NCBI GenBank assembly: GCA_033060915.1
Contig: CM065378.1
Coordinates: 50,230,001-50,294,000 of the forward strand
DNA from: Euryodendron excelsum
Taxonomy: Eukaryota; Streptophyta; Magnoliopsida; Ericales; Pentaphylacaceae
Length of the DNA: 64,000 bases
Reading direction: 5' to 3'
This document shows, in pieces, positions 21,283-34,186 of this stretch. A program made the position numbers and the translations under genes. The notes under the pieces were generated by a model that saw nothing but the letters and a program-made list of their open reading frames with translations, had not been told where the DNA came from and did no database searches. Position 1 is the stretch's first letter. Each line of letters begins with the position of its first letter.

Positions 21283-23194
21283 GTTGCCCTGTTTTAAGTC
21301 TAAATTTTTTTTTGATCAGTGGCTTTCACGGGAGGCTCAGTTTAAGATTACGAATGGAATGGTTGTATTCGTACATTAACCCATATTCTATGACAAGCCT
21401 TCAATAAAGTCCCAATTTTGCTTCTGCGTATTAACAAATACACATACAGACATACATACATATACATATATATATATACCGGCCTATACATATTTTTTTT
21501 GTGTGTGATGATCATTAGTCCATCAAGCATTAGCTTCTATGAAGAACAAATTGAAAACTTTCTATTCCACAAAATTATCACAGAATGAATGAATGGAGTA
21601 TCAAAACTGAGTGATCAATTAAAAGGAAAACAAAAAAGGAACAAAAAATAGAAAGTTCCAATTTTGCTTCTGCACATCCTCCTCTGTTATATATTTCTAC
21701 CCATTACTTCCACCCATCAAAGGAATAAGAAATGTGGAAATCATATTGAAAGATGCAACTATTATAGCGAAGAGGCTCTTGTGAAAAATTGGAGGAAGTG
21801 CTATGATTTCCTAACAGCACATCAACGACTGTACCGGTCATCTCATATGAATTGTTATGATCTGGCCTCTTAACAGACTTTTCTTTGAGTATTATTGATG
21901 AATTTACTTGTTGTATGTTATTGATGGAAAAATCTTCAATTGCTCTTTTTATCTATCATCCCAGAGTCTTTGGGGGCCAAGCCCATTTCCTGCATTTGAT
22001 GTTCAACAGAAACCAGGCCAGTCTGTGCAAGAAAGCTGCACAAAAATCCCACAATAGATTAGGTAACGTCCAAAACTCCATAATAAATCTATCCAAGAAC
22101 AGTCATTGGTTTTCCTCATGGTAGTTGAATGCTTTCCACATAAATGCAAATCTAAGACACAATGTGGAGTTGCTTGCATAGAAGTTACACTAGAATTAGC
22201 TAGAGGCTTTTTATTCCCTTTTGCAACCTACAAACGTAAAAGGAAAAAGGGAAAAAAATACACTTTTACCCTTGATCTGCTTAGCTAGAATCCTACAATC
22301 ATCACTATAACCCAACTGGGAACTTGTCATTTTGAAAGCTCCAAGAGATATCAAACATATCACGCGTTTATGCTCTCAACTTTATATTAGAAAATTGACT
22401 TAAGCATCTAAATGACCCTACAACAAAAATCGACACAGCCCAAACAGGGCAATTCCAGGAGGCAGAACAGAATCATGTCTAGAAGTAAAGGCCTACTCTT
22501 TCCTTGTATTATCTTGTGTTGCTTTGTTGTAAAGACGATAGGGTACACGTGATAATCAATAATATCATTGACCTTTCAAAGATTTAAAAAAAATAGAAAG
22601 TGTAATTTATTATTTCTTCTACTAGATGAGTAGAAGAAATGTTTTTTATATTGTTTATGATAGTTTGTTGCATGCATGCATATATATTTTGATTAACTCA
22701 TCCATGCATGAGTTAGTTGAAGTATAAGCATATAATCTTAGACCCGTTCAAGAATTCTCATCGAAGTTGGTGGATTTGGCTACAATGAGACGGTTCTTGA
22801 ATTGTCCAGTTTCAGACAGTTTGGGAATGCATAATCTATATGGCAGTTAGTGGCTTATCGCTTGATATTGTTCATCTTTGAGAGATATTTTGTGCGGCAG
22901 ATCTTGTTGTTCTCTGTGTGCATACTGGATGTATGTGTATAACAATACACTTCATCTATGTCGTGTACATGGAGAACTGCGAGGAGATGCTGTCGAATTT
23001 TTCTTAGAGATGGACGAAGCGCTTTGAGTTGCTTTATGCTATATAGGTTGTGCATTCCTGAATGGGATAGAACCACCTACCTTGTAGAGAGGAGTTGGAT
23101 GGATAGGTTCCACGATGCATAGGCATATAACTTATTTTTTATTTATTTATTGTGGCGGATAAGTAACTTTGTCAATATGAGCATGTATAGCACT
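21283..23194 (+). other. CACTA interior between leader and transposase
   Basis: A/T-rich with no recognised domains. Probably intron or untranslated sequence of the transposase gene, possibly with other insertions. Small open frames here lack conserved motifs. Confidence 0.4.
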
Positions 23195-23517
23195 ATGGAC
23201 AAGAGTTGGATTGATTCTGGTGAGAGGTTATCCATGGAATATCTAGATGGGATTCAACAATTCCTTGCATTTACATACAAAGATAAGGTTGAAGATTTTG
23301 TGATATGGTGTCCTTGTAGGACTTATTGCAATCGCTATCATAATTCACGAGAGGTTGTGTATGACCATCTTCTCAACAACGGAATGCAAAGGAACTACAA
23401 AAATTGGACACGTCATGGGGAAGCCCAGCATCCTTTGCAGTCTCAACAAGCAACTGATATGTTAGTAGATCCAAACTTTGGGATTGAGTCTATATATGAT
23501 ATGATTGGAATGGTACA

Positions 23518-25200
23518 TGAGTAAATAGGATGATGTAGTAATAATTTCTCGTAAGTACGAGGTCGATCCCACACGGAAGATGGTTTACGTAAATAGGAAA
23601 ACTTGCCGTGGATAAAAAATCTTAGGAAAAACACTCCAATACACAAAAATCTGATTTTAGGTTAAGGAAAGATTGGTTATCTAATTTAAACTAAGAAATA
23701 AAAAGTCCCGGAATCAATCGTTCCAACCAATTGCGTCTCTGGGAATTCCAAAGGAGATAATTTAATAACTCAAATCCTTTGACTACGTCGCAAGGCTCGG
23801 ATTCGGAAGATTTAGCTTTAAAACCAATAGTTCTTTCAATCTTCAACTTCTAGAATAAATCGGGTTGTTATAATCAAGGACGCGCATCATCAATTCGTGC
23901 AGCGCATATACTGAACCAAACTCACGCATAAACGTTACAAGACAACGTATATACTAAGTGTGGTATTCACGCATTAGCGTTACCGAACATAATAGGACAC
24001 CCAGGTTTTCAAAAGTATCTAGAACAAAGAAGAAGAAGGAGAAGAAGAAGAATCAAGAAGATATAGCAGTGAATTCAACCTTACCTCCATTGTTCATCCT
24101 CGATCCCCAATCAATCTTCACAATCGATCCCGAGTCAAGAACTTTAGCCTCTCATGGCCATGGAAAACAATTAACTATGTATTGAAAACTTTCTAGAACA
24201 TAAAAATTATAAACGACCTACGAATCTTGAACTAATTACAAAAACTATGGATTCTTGAACAAAATCTTGAATTAAAGCAATAAAATTTGAATTTAATGAA
24301 AGTATTTACAAGAATAATAAAAAAACCTAATTACTCCTATGAATCTAGACTAAAAAGTAGTTAAAAACCTAAAGAAATCGTCCTCCTTCTCCAGAAAATC
24401 GAAGGGATATATATAGAGATCGCAAGCAGAGTCCTAGTAGGAATAGGAAAATTCGCCCAAAAATCCTTCTTAGAGTTCGAACCCTAGCAGAGGAGTTCGA
24501 ACCCTCAGAACCTTGTTTCTCTTTTTTTCTTCTTAGAGTTCGAACTCTAGCAGAGGAGTTCGAACCCTCAATGTAATTTTTCTCTTTTTCCTTCTGATAG
24601 TTCGAACTCATATTTTCCTTTATAATCAGGGTTCGAACCCTAAGCCTGCATATGCTTCTTTTAAGTGTCTAACCTCTGAGAGTTCGAACTCTCATATGGG
24701 AGTTCGAACCTTAAGGCCAAAATACCATTTTTCTTCACGTTTTACTAGCCACCGTTCGAACTCTCAATTTCTTCTTGTTTCGATCGTTCAAACTCCTATT
24801 GCATTTTTTCACACTGTTTAGCTATCTTCCCTTATCTTTTTGCGGCTTCAGTTCAAGGCTCTTGGAGTCCATTTTTCGAAATGCTCATTAGACGTGAACT
24901 TGTATAACTTTGCGAAATCTTTCCAACGGCACATCTTTCATTCCATTCCGAGCTACAAATGATAAGTTGCACGTTTCCTAAGACAAATCCAACAACGGCC
25001 CTCGATATGCGTGCCCGCACTCTAGATCACTTTTATGGCTCCAAATCCTTTTCTTTATCAACATTTACCTGCAATGAACTCAAAATACAATTCTCAGTAC
25101 AATATGCACTAAAAAAGGCATAGTTAACCTAATTTACAGCTAACTTAGGTCAGTTTAGTTACGTTGAACTACACTTATGCAGCTCAATCAGGTACTTAAT
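23518..25200 (-). mobile_element. LTR (Athila-like, minus) inserted in the CACTA transposase
   Basis: On the minus strand it starts TGATTGAGCTGCATAAG (from 25200). It runs through a palindrome block (about 24440-24800; GAGTTCGAACCCT repeats) and a TATA box (CTCTATATATATC, 24406-24418) to sequence closely matching the 3' half of the 4690/9184 LTRs. GGTAC flanks it at 23512-23516 and 25201-25205 (one extra A on the left), a likely target duplication. About 45 bp of the expected 3' terminus are missing or altered. No internal region is present, so it is a solo LTR or fragment. Length ~1.68 kb. Confidence 0.75.
24406..24418 (-). promoter_or_regulatory. TATA box of the LTR inside CACTA (minus strand)
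   Basis: CTCTATATATATC on the minus strand, directly after the palindrome block in transcription order, as in sister LTRs. Confidence 0.55.
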
Positions 25201-28200
25201 CATTGGACGGATAAGTCCATAGATATGTTGTTAGATTTGTTGAGAGAGGCTTTCCCTGAGGGTGTGAATCTTCCAAAGAAGTACTATGAAGCTTAAAAGA
25301 TAACTGACAATTTAGGGTTCACTTATGAGACTTGGGATGCATGCCTTAACAGCTGTATGTTATTCAGAAATAAGGATGCCAATCTTGATAAATGTGCCAT
25401 ATGCAATAGTCCTAGATGGAAAAGGGAATGTGATGGTACTACCATATCCCGAGATAAGAAAAAGAAGCCAGCAAAACAAATGGGGTATTTTCCTCTGAAG
25501 CCAAGGTTACAGAGATTGTTTTTGTCATCTAAGACGTCTAAGTCAATGAGATAGCATGCAGAGGAACGAGTAAATGATAGGAGATTAAGGCATCCTACTG
25601 ACTAGCAGGCGTGGAAACATTTCGACCGTTAGAACCCAGACTTTGCCATTGATAGCCGTAATGTAAGGCTTGGGCTGGCATCAGATGGATTCAACCCATT
25701 CAGGTCAATGAACATAGTCCATAGCACTTGGCCAGTACTGTTGACTCCTTACAATCTACCACCTTGGATGTGCATGAAACAACCATTTTTTATTCTCTCT
25801 GTGCTTATCGATGGCCTAAAATCCCCAGGTGACAAGATTGATGTGTATATGCAGCCACTAATTGAGGAGTTGAAAGAATTATGGAATGAGGGTGTACCAA
25901 CATTTAATGCATCAGCGAAGCAAATGTTTCAGTTGCACGCATGTTTACTGTGGACAATTAGTGACTTTTCAGGATATGCGATGTTATCAGGATGGAGTAC
26001 GAAAGGTGAATTTGCTTGTCCTTGTTGCAATACAAAGACTAAATCCAAGAGATTGAAGCACGGGAAAAAGTATTGCTACATGGGACATTGTCTGTTCTTA
26101 CCTGATGGTCACAAATTCCGAAGGGATAGAGTATCTTTTGATGGCACTCGAGAAGTGAAAGGGAAACCTAAAATGTTATCCGGTTCAGAAATATTGCAAC
26201 AATTAGAATCAACAGGTATTCTAACTCAATATAGGAGGGATGATCTTAAGGAAAGACACAGCATAGTAGGTGAAAAGGATAAGCCCAGGACCAAAACACA
26301 TAATTGGAATAAGAACAGTATATTTTTTGAATTGCCTTATTGGAAGCACAATCTAATTAGACACAATCTCGATGTGATGCATATAAAGAAGAATGTTTGT
26401 GACAATATATTGTGGACAATACTGGGAGTCGTGGGGAAGTCTAAGGACAATGCAAATGCTCGACGTGATCTACAGTTAATGGCACTTAGAAAATTATTAC
26501 ACCCACAGGATAGAGGGAACAATAAAGTCTATTTACCCCCTGCACAGTTCACGATATCCAAAACTGAGAAAGACTTGTTCTTGAAAGTATTAAAGGATGT
26601 TAGAGTGCCTGATGGATATGCATCTAATATATCTCGACATGTTCGTTTACAAGACAAAACCATTTGGGGTTTGAAGAGTCACGACAATCATGTTATGATG
26701 CAACAACTTATTCCTTTAGCTATACGGAACTCATTGCCAAAGATTGTGATTCAACCCTTGATTAAATTGAGTAACTTCTTCAGACAACTGTGTTCGAAAG
26801 TCAACTGTGCAACTGACTTTCAATATATTCAAGACCATGTTGCTGTAACCCTTTGTCATCTTAAGAAAATATTCTCTCCAGCATTCTTTGATGTAATGGA
26901 GCACTTACCCATACATTTAGCTGACGAAGCATTGTTAGCTGGTCCAGTGTCATATCGATGGATGTACTCAATTGAGAGATATCTCCTTACCTTAAAACAA
27001 TATGTCCATAACTGAGCTTTTCTTGAGGGTTCAATAGTTAAAGGTTACTTGATGGAAGAGTGCATGAATTTTTGTGCACAATATCTCGATGATGTTGAAA
27101 CCAAATCCACCCGATCGGTGCGGAACATCGAAGGTGCACAAGGTGAGGGTTCAGAGGTTATTCTTGATCTTAAGTAATGGATCCAGATGCATCGCTATAT
27201 CTTGTTCAACACAAAATCAGTTCAACCGTTCATAAAGTAAGTTATAGTAATTACTCATATAATTTTTATTCTCATTAAATATTATGTAATGATCGTAATT
27301 AATGTCTCATAAATTATACAGCAAGCACCTTGAATTCCTTAAGGAAAAAATGCCCAGTGCAGATGACCGTCAGATCCAGCATGAGCATTTTGAAACCTTC
27401 CAAACTTGGTTCAAAGATTATGTAAGTATTTAAATATAAATGACACTGAACCCCTCATAATTATAGGAGATGCATGCCTTTTGATTGCACATTTATGTTC
27501 TTAACATGTCCAAATTTTAAGTAGGACACCTGATATCACATTCTCTGAAGAAATCAATATATTGGTAGATGCGCCTCATAGCAAAGCTTGGAGGCATAAC
27601 GCCTATATTGTAAATGGTTTTCATTTCTGAGTGAAGGGCACAGATGAGAATCGGCTTACTCAAAATAGTGGTGTAGCTTTGAAGGTAGAGACACTAAGTT
27701 ATGGTAGTCGAAATGATAATAATCCTCACATTGGGCATGTTTATTACTATGTAAAGTTGACAGACATTATAGAAATCCCATACAATAATAACAAGACATA
27801 TGTCTTGTTTAATTGTGAATGGATTGATAACAACCACAGGAAGAAGGAAGACACGTTCAAGTTCACATTGGTCAACTTTAACCATTTGTTGTACCCAAAT
27901 GATCTACTTACTGATGAACCTTTCATCTTGGCATCTCAAGCAGAGCAGGTTTCGTATGCTCCAAATGTTTTGGAACCACAGTGGCATGTAGTTGTGAAGA
28001 TGACTCAAAGGGGTTTGTTCGATATGAATTCAGAGCCTTAAGCAGACCCCTACATAAGTCAACAGTTGGAAGAAAATGTAGTGGCATATCAGGAGAAAGA
28101 TGTTGTTTAGGTTAGGGAAGGAATTGAAGGAGAGACGGTTGTTGATGTACCTGGTCATTAATAGTTCCTTTTTTATATAATTTCTTTTGTTTCTATTGTA

Positions 28201-28229
28201 ATCTCTTTTCATTAATGAGACAATGACAT

Positions 28230-28320
28230 AGTTGTAAACATAATTTGTTGTATATTTCATTTCACTTTTTTTTTTTTATATAATTTGTTATATATTTCAT
28301 TTCACTTTTTTTTTTTGTTA
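28230..28320 (+). repeat. Short tandem duplication
   Basis: Two adjacent ~45-bp copies of the phrase ATAATTTGTT-TATATTTCATTTCACTTTTTT, between the two CACTA genes. Confidence 0.7.
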
Positions 28321-29949
28321 CACTTTGCCACACATATAGTATGTTAAAATTTATTTTACGGATAGATGTCTTCTTTGAGGAGGGGTGGCAAGCATTCTCA
28401 TACCATGTCAGAAGTGATTCAGTTACCCACTTCTAGCAGTAATGAGGCCTCTCCATCATAGACTACTGAACCATCTCGGTGTGCTCGATTAGGAGAGATT
28501 GAGAGGCCATCATCATCGCTGTCGGCTGCTAGTACCCCTTTATCATCGCCACTAGCTGCTACATCTACCCAGACATCATCATCTACACGCTCTACAGGTA
28601 TATGTGCAGGTTAATATTATGTATTTGAATAAGTAAATTTATGTATTAAATTATATTTGTTGTTTTTTAGGTGCTGGGGGCCGAGGCCTTGTTAAAGGCA
28701 TTTCGGGTTGGGGTGTTCCGGGCAAGAAGATTGCTATACGGTTTCATGAAACGGGCTGTCCTGTTAAAGATGATATGACCCTATATCTATCCAGCTCGGT
28801 GTTCTAGTGCGGGATAAGGTCTCATTCACATACTTAAACTGGGATGTGGTGCCCGAAGATGTCAAGCAGCGCATATGGGAAGATGTTAAGATAAAATACT
28901 TTAATTAATTTTAAAGTTTAGATAAATAGCATATATGTTGGCTAATATATTTGAATGTTATATTATAGAAAAACTTGGTCCATTGTCTGCCTGAATACAG
29001 ACCATTTTGCATGAATGCATGTAGAATTAATTGGAAAAATAAGAAGAACAAGTTGAAGAGCAAGCACTTCACACCATACAAGGATGACCCCCTTCTTGAT
29101 ACTAAACCACCACGAGACATCATGCCAGATGTGTGGAGAGAGCTTGTGGTGTATTGGAGGAGCGAAAAGGGGAATGTATGCTTTTTGCTATCTTATTTAT
29201 GTTTGGCGAACCAAGTATGCTTTTTGCTAATACGAGTTTTTATTTCAATGTAATGGTGTAGGCGATATCGAATCGAAATTCTCATAATTGAGCACAGCGT
29301 GGTCCACCGCATCGGACTAGTAGAAAGCACTTCGCCAACATATGGGACAAGGTAAATACTTATAAATAACATTACTTAATTTCATAGAATATCCCACATT
29401 TAGAAAAATAATTAATGTACGTGTTTCAAATTTCTCAGTTACAAGATGATTGTGATAGGACTGATAGGATGAGTGTATATATCAATACTCGTAATCCTTC
29501 TGACCTAGAGGTGGCGGCACTTATTGTAAGTCCAACCATGCTTATTATCTCAATTTTCATTTATAATATTATTGCATCATTTAACTACTTCAATACTTTT
29601 TAGGCTGAGTTTAATGAGCGACTAGAGTTGGTGCCTGAGGAGCGGCATACTGATGAGGTTCTGGATGGCATCTTTATGGACTTGTTTGGTAAAGATGGAC
29701 ATGGTTATTCTCGGACCTACGGCACAGGCATATTGCCAACTATAGTGCACTAACAGAGTGCAGGACCTTCTCAGTCTACAACACCATCACAGCCGCCCAC
29801 ACAGTTGCCTGGTTTAGAGGAGATTGCTTAGTATGTACTCGAGCACGTCAAGACACAGTTGATGGATGATCTCACACAATTGGTCGGCACGATCGTATCT
29901 CAGGCCATGGCATCCCAAGGAGGCGGAACTCCACGTTCGGGTAGATAGG

Positions 29950-30757
29950 TAAAATGAATTTATTTTGTATGGTGTTTATGTACTTCATGTTTCCTTATTA
30001 GATATGGAAATGTAGTTTCATTTTATGGTAATTCTCATATTTAGGAATTTCTCTTATTTACGCAATGAAAACAAGGGTTAATCCCTCTTCTAATGACTAT
30101 TAACAACATTAAGCCTTTAAAATGAACAAACACAACATGAAAAAGAAGGCAGAAGATCTAGCTAATTAGGAAAAATGACTAGCAGATTTACTCTCACATG
30201 ACTAGCAGAAAATGACTAGTTAGTACCCACATATCTTACTAAATGAGACACGAGTTCAATAATATGTTGAGTGCCAATTGCTGTTGTTAATTATTTTCAT
30301 CAAATTTTCTTATTTAAAAAGTTAAGATAGACATAAATATTTTATATAAAAAGTCACTCAAAATAAATTGTAATGATGAAGAGGGTTGAAATTTAAAGGA
30401 CAAAAATATTTTATCACTCAAAATTCAATACTAAATATTTTCAGCACTTAATTTTTAGTTTTATCAAATAGCCCCTTAAATTCTGTCAGCTGGTAATTCT
30501 TTCAATTTGATATGATAAGACCCAAATCTACCATGTCATTGTATATAAATTTTTTGTGTGATTTTCCGGTTTGTATAGTGTTTCTTTTAGTAGAATGCCA
30601 TACGTTATTCAAATTTTGTTCCTATGGTTTCATTTTATGTTTGGAGAGGACTTTACTGAAGAAGAGGTTATGGCAGCTTTAAAACTCTTGATGGGAAGCC
30701 TCGGTCACGTGATTCAAATTTATCTCATAATCATATGTTTAATCTTGAATTTGTAGG
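29950..30757 (+). other. Intron-like interval of the second CACTA gene
   Basis: A/T-rich and without conserved coding, between the sixth and seventh proposed exons. It could hold a small insertion (about 30100-30480), but no ends were found. Confidence 0.4.
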
Positions 30758-30912
30758 TTCCCGATGCATCTAGTGGCTACCAAGCATTACGAGAGTCTGT
30801 TGGCGACGACAATATACCTTCTAGATTTGCATCACCTTCTACGCCACCTCCAGCTCCGCCACAACCTAATGAGTAGGTACATTAGTCTTTAGATTTTAGA
30901 TATTAAATTTTG

Positions 30913-32808
30913 CGAGTTATCAAATTATTTTCGTTGTAGAATAAGTTAATTTACGTAGCATGGTCTAGGCTCTGCTGACGTGTGGAAACTGATGAAATGG
31001 TCACATGACTCTCGGTTTGGGAGTTATCAAATTTTTTCAATTTTAGAACAACTTAAGTTATTTTAGTGTTAAGTTTCGGGGATTAATAGCTTAAAATCTC
31101 CAAACGGCCTCCGAAAGGCCCCAAACTTAGTACGTAGCACAGTCTAGGCACGGGTGACGTGTGAGAATTAACGTAATGGTCATGTGACTCTCGGTTTGAG
31201 AGTTATCAATTTTTTTTCCGTTTTAAAATAACTTAAATTATAAAGTGTTAAGTTTCGGGTATTAACGGCTCAAAATCCCCAAACAACCTCCGAATGGCCC
31301 CTAACTTGGTACTAGTATGGTTTAGGCACGGGTGACGTATGGGAACTGACGGAATGGTCACGCGACTCCCGGTTTGGGAGTTATCAATTTTTTTCCATTT
31401 TAGAACAACTTAAGTTATAAAGTGTTAAGCTTCGGGTATTAACGGCTCAAAATCTCCAAACGGCCTCTGAACGGCCCCAAATTTGGTACGTAGAACGGTT
31501 TAGGCACGGGTGATGTGTGGGAACTGATGGAATGGTCACGCGACTCCCGGTTTGGGAGTTATTAAATTTTTTCCGTTTTAGAACAACTTAAGTTATAAAG
31601 TGTTAAGTTTCGGGTATTAACGGCTCAAAATCCCCAAACGGCCTCCGAACAGCCCCAAACTTGGTACGTAGCACGGTCTAGGCACGGGTGACGTGTGGAA
31701 ATTGACGGAATGGTCACGCGGCTCCCAGTTTGGAAGTTATCAATTTTTTTCCGTTTTAGAACAACTTAAGTGATGAAGTGTTAAGTTTCGGGTATTAACG
31801 GCTCAAAATCCCCAAACGGCCTCCGAACAGCCCCAAACTTGGTACGTAGCACGGTCTAGGCACGGGTGACGCGTGGGAACTGACGGAATGGTCACGCGGC
31901 TCCCGGTTTGGGAGTTATCAATTTTTTTCCATTTTAGAACAACTTAAGTGATGAAGTGTTAAGTTTCGGGTATTAACGGCTCAAAATTTCCAAAAAGCCT
32001 CCGAACGGCCCCAAACTTGGTACGTAGCATGGTCTAGGCACGGGTGATGTGTGGAAACTGACAAAATGGTCATGCAACTCCGGTTTGGGAGTTATCAATT
32101 TTTTTTCTGTTTTAGAACAACTTAAGTTATAAAGTGTTAAGTTTCAGGTATTAACGGCTCAAAATCCCCAAACAGCCTCTGAACGACCCCAAACTTGGTA
32201 TGTAGCATGGTCTAGGCACGGGTGACATGTGGGAACTGATGGAATGGTCATGCGACTCTCGGTTTGGGAGGTATCAATTTTTTTTTTTTCATTTTAGAAC
32301 AACTTAAGTTATAAAGTATTAAATTTCGGGTATTAACGGCTCAAAATCTCCAAACGGCCTCCAAATGGCTCAAAACTTGGTACGTAGCACAGTATAGGCA
32401 CGGGTGACGTGTGAAAACTGATGGAATGGTCACGAGACTCTCGGTTTGGGAGTTATCAATTTTTTTCCGTTTTAGAACAACTTAAGTTGTAAAGTGTTAA
32501 GTTTTGGGTATTAACGGCTCAAAATTCCCAAACAGCCTCCGAACAACCCCAAACTTGGTACGTAGCACGGTCTAGGCACGGGTGACGTGTGGGAATTGAC
32601 GGAATGGTCACGCGGCTCTCAGTTTGGGTTTTATTAAATTTTTTCTATTTTAGAACAAGTTAAGTTATAAAGTGTTAAGTTTCTTGGATTAACAGCTCAA
32701 AATCCCCAAACGGCCTCTGAAAGACCCCAAACGTGGTACGTAGTATGGTCTAGGTATGGGTGACGTGTGAAAATTGACGGAATGGTCACGGGTCTCCCGG
32801 TTTATGAG
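30913..32808 (+). repeat. Tandem array, ~179-bp unit, about 11 copies
   Basis: The phrase (G)TCTAGGCACGGGTGACGTG recurs at about 30962, 31141, 31320, 31499, 31677, 31855, 32034, 32211, 32393, 32571 and 32749, a spacing of 178-182 bp. Each unit also holds GGAATGGTCACG, CGGTTTGGGAGTTATCAA, AGAACAACTTAAGTTA, AAGTGTTAAGTTTCGGGTA, TTAACGGCTCAAAATC and CCAAACGGCCTCCGAACGG. The array begins and ends in the same phase (GAGTTA) and lies wholly inside one proposed intron (30876-32882) of the second CACTA gene. Confidence 0.95.
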
Positions 32809-33237
32809 TTAGAGCCAAAGTTCATTTTTAATAATTGTTTTATATTGAATTGTTTATTAAAGCATTGTATATATCGTTGTAGGATTTTGTAGAAGTAAGT
32901 TTACTTGGTTTTGGGCTGCCAAAACTCGAGGTTGCAGATGGACTTTTTATTAGTATGGACCCATTGTCAGAAGTGGATGGTATACCTGTGGGTCAAAATT
33001 TCTATAAAATTTTTGTTGAAAATGCGAGAAAACCTAATGCTCATTTAGAAAGACCACGCAAAGGGATTGCAACTGTGGGTGAATCAGTTGGGCGACACGT
33101 TGCATGGAAATCTATTGATGTAAATTACAACTTTGTTTCATTTATTTTTTTGTTAATTACATTCCTATATATATTAACAGTTTAACTAATTGTATTGTTA
33201 TTATTTTGTTTTCACTCAGGTTATTCTAAAGGAGTAG

Positions 33238-33569
33238 GCGGCTGTTATTCATTTTTGGGATTGATGGAGTGGCAAGTCAATGAATGGATTGTGTTAATTT
33301 TTGATGTATTTATGTTGGACAATAGGTTGTGTATTTTGGACTAGTTTGTATGGATAACAAATTCGCAATGTATTTATTTTAAATGTATGGATGATGTGGA
33401 TTTATATTATATATATTATTTGAACTTCATTTTATAGATTATATTTTTGTGGATGAATATTTTACTGATTTATGCAATTATAAGGTGAATGAGATATTTT
33501 TATTAATTTATGCCAGGCATACAGGAATTACAGGAACTTCATTTTAAAAAATATATATTTAAAAATAGA
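33238..33569 (+). other. 3' untranslated region of CACTA gene 2
   Basis: A/T-rich sequence between the last codon and the right subterminal repeats. No coding signal. Confidence 0.5.
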
Positions 33570-34103
33570 CAGGGTATTTGTGACGGCTGCTCCCGTCGCA
33601 AATAATATTCTACCCGTCGCAAATACTAGCATTTGTGCTAATAATTTCCGTTGCAAATACTTTTAGCTGTCGCAAATACTAACTTTTTTTGACGGCGACG
33701 CTTGTCGCAAATACTAATCCTACCGTCTCAAATTCTAGCATTTTTGCCAAAAAATTTCGTTGCAAATACTTTTTAGCCGTCGCAAAAACTAACTTTTGTG
33801 ACAGCTATGCCTGTCGCAAATACTAATCCTGCCGTTGTAGAAGCTAATATTTGCGACGGCATACGTGACGGTCTCACCCGTCGCAAAAAGGCTACCTAAG
33901 GCGTTGGCCTTTTGCGACGGCGTACTTCCCGTTGCAAATAACCTAGCCGTCGCAAATAACTGTCGCAAAAACTTTTTGTGATGCCATTTTTTGCGACGGC
34001 TGGTTTGTTGTCGCATAGCCGTCGCAAAAGCTCTTTTGCGAAGGTTCCTAAGGCTTTTGTGAAGGCAAGGCCCCGTCGCAAAAAGTGGATTTTTTTAGTA
34101 GTG
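33570..34103. repeat. Right subterminal and terminal repeats of CACTA
   Basis: About twenty short units of the TTTGCGACGG/CCGTCGCAAA type in both orientations (many within 33840-34080). They end with AAAAAGTGGA and the terminal TTTTTTAGTAGTG. Denser than on the left side. Confidence 0.88.
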
Positions 34104-34106
34104 CAA

Positions 34107-34186
34107 TGAATATATACTTGGTTAAAAATGCAGGGGTCAACCCACTTGATACTGTTTCCACACCCACCCCCCCCTCCCCCTCTAAC

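Larger units (their letters stand above)
23195..28041 (+). pseudogene. TNP2-type CACTA transposase (broken)
   Basis: The N-terminal transposase-associated domain starts at ATG 23195 (MDKSWIDSG, DFVIWCPCRTYCNRYHNSRE, DHLLNNGM). After an inserted LTR, the catalytic tnp2 domain runs from about 25208 (LNHWTDKSIDMLLDLLREAF, CAICNSPRWK) through 25708-27012 (SVLIDGLKSPGDKIDVYMQP, GYAMLSGWSTKGEFACPCC, HNLDVMHIKKNV). A DUF4218-like part lies near 26700-27180 and a DUF4216-like part at 27631-28041 (YYYVKLTDIIEI, VLFNCEWIDN). In-frame stops include about 25294 and 25552, and the segment between the N-terminal and tnp2 domains seems to be missing. In active elements this protein cuts and joins the transposon ends. 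Confidence 0.9.
28366..33237 (+). pseudogene. TNP1-type second CACTA gene (Transposase_24-like, broken)
   Basis: Proposed exons: 28366-28596 (MSSLRRGGKHSH), ~28671-28880, ~28970-29176 (HCLPEYRPFCMNACRINWKN, WRELVVYWRSEKGN), ~29263-29352 (HFANIWDK), 29438-29526, ~29604-29949, ~30758-30875, 32883-33119 and 33220-33237. Good GT-AG junctions separate most of them. Exons 3-6 resemble the plant En/Spm Transposase_24 domain. The exon at 32883 (LEVADGLFISMDPLSEVDGI, ATVGESVGRHVAW) resembles the C-terminal domain of these proteins. In-frame stops near 28461, 28806, 29288, 29752 and 29830 make it a pseudogene. Relatives bind the subterminal repeats. Exon limits are read by eye and approximate. Confidence 0.75.
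20655..34103 (+). mobile_element. CACTA (En/Spm-type) DNA transposon, 13.4 kb
   Basis: The ends are CACTACTAAAAA (20655-20666) and its inverse TTTTTTAGTAGTG (ends 34103). They are flanked by the 3-bp duplication CAA at 20652-20654 and 34104-34106, as the superfamily requires. Both subterminal regions are packed with TTTGCGACGG-type repeats in both orientations. Inside, in + orientation, are a TNP2-type transposase gene and a TNP1-type second gene, the standard two-gene layout. Both are broken, so it cannot move on its own, but its ends look intact enough to be mobilised. It also carries a nested LTR at 23518-25200. Confidence 0.92.

Noticed and set aside
24460..24800. GTTCGAACCCT repeats as tRNA genes or a CRISPR-like array
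   Set aside because: The B-box-like motif has no partner A-box or cloverleaf, spacing is irregular, and the block lies inside an LTR in a plant genome.
25708..27015. Intact-looking 435-aa transposase as a functional gene
   Set aside because: It is only the middle of TNP2; upstream and downstream parts of the same protein contain stops and an LTR insertion.
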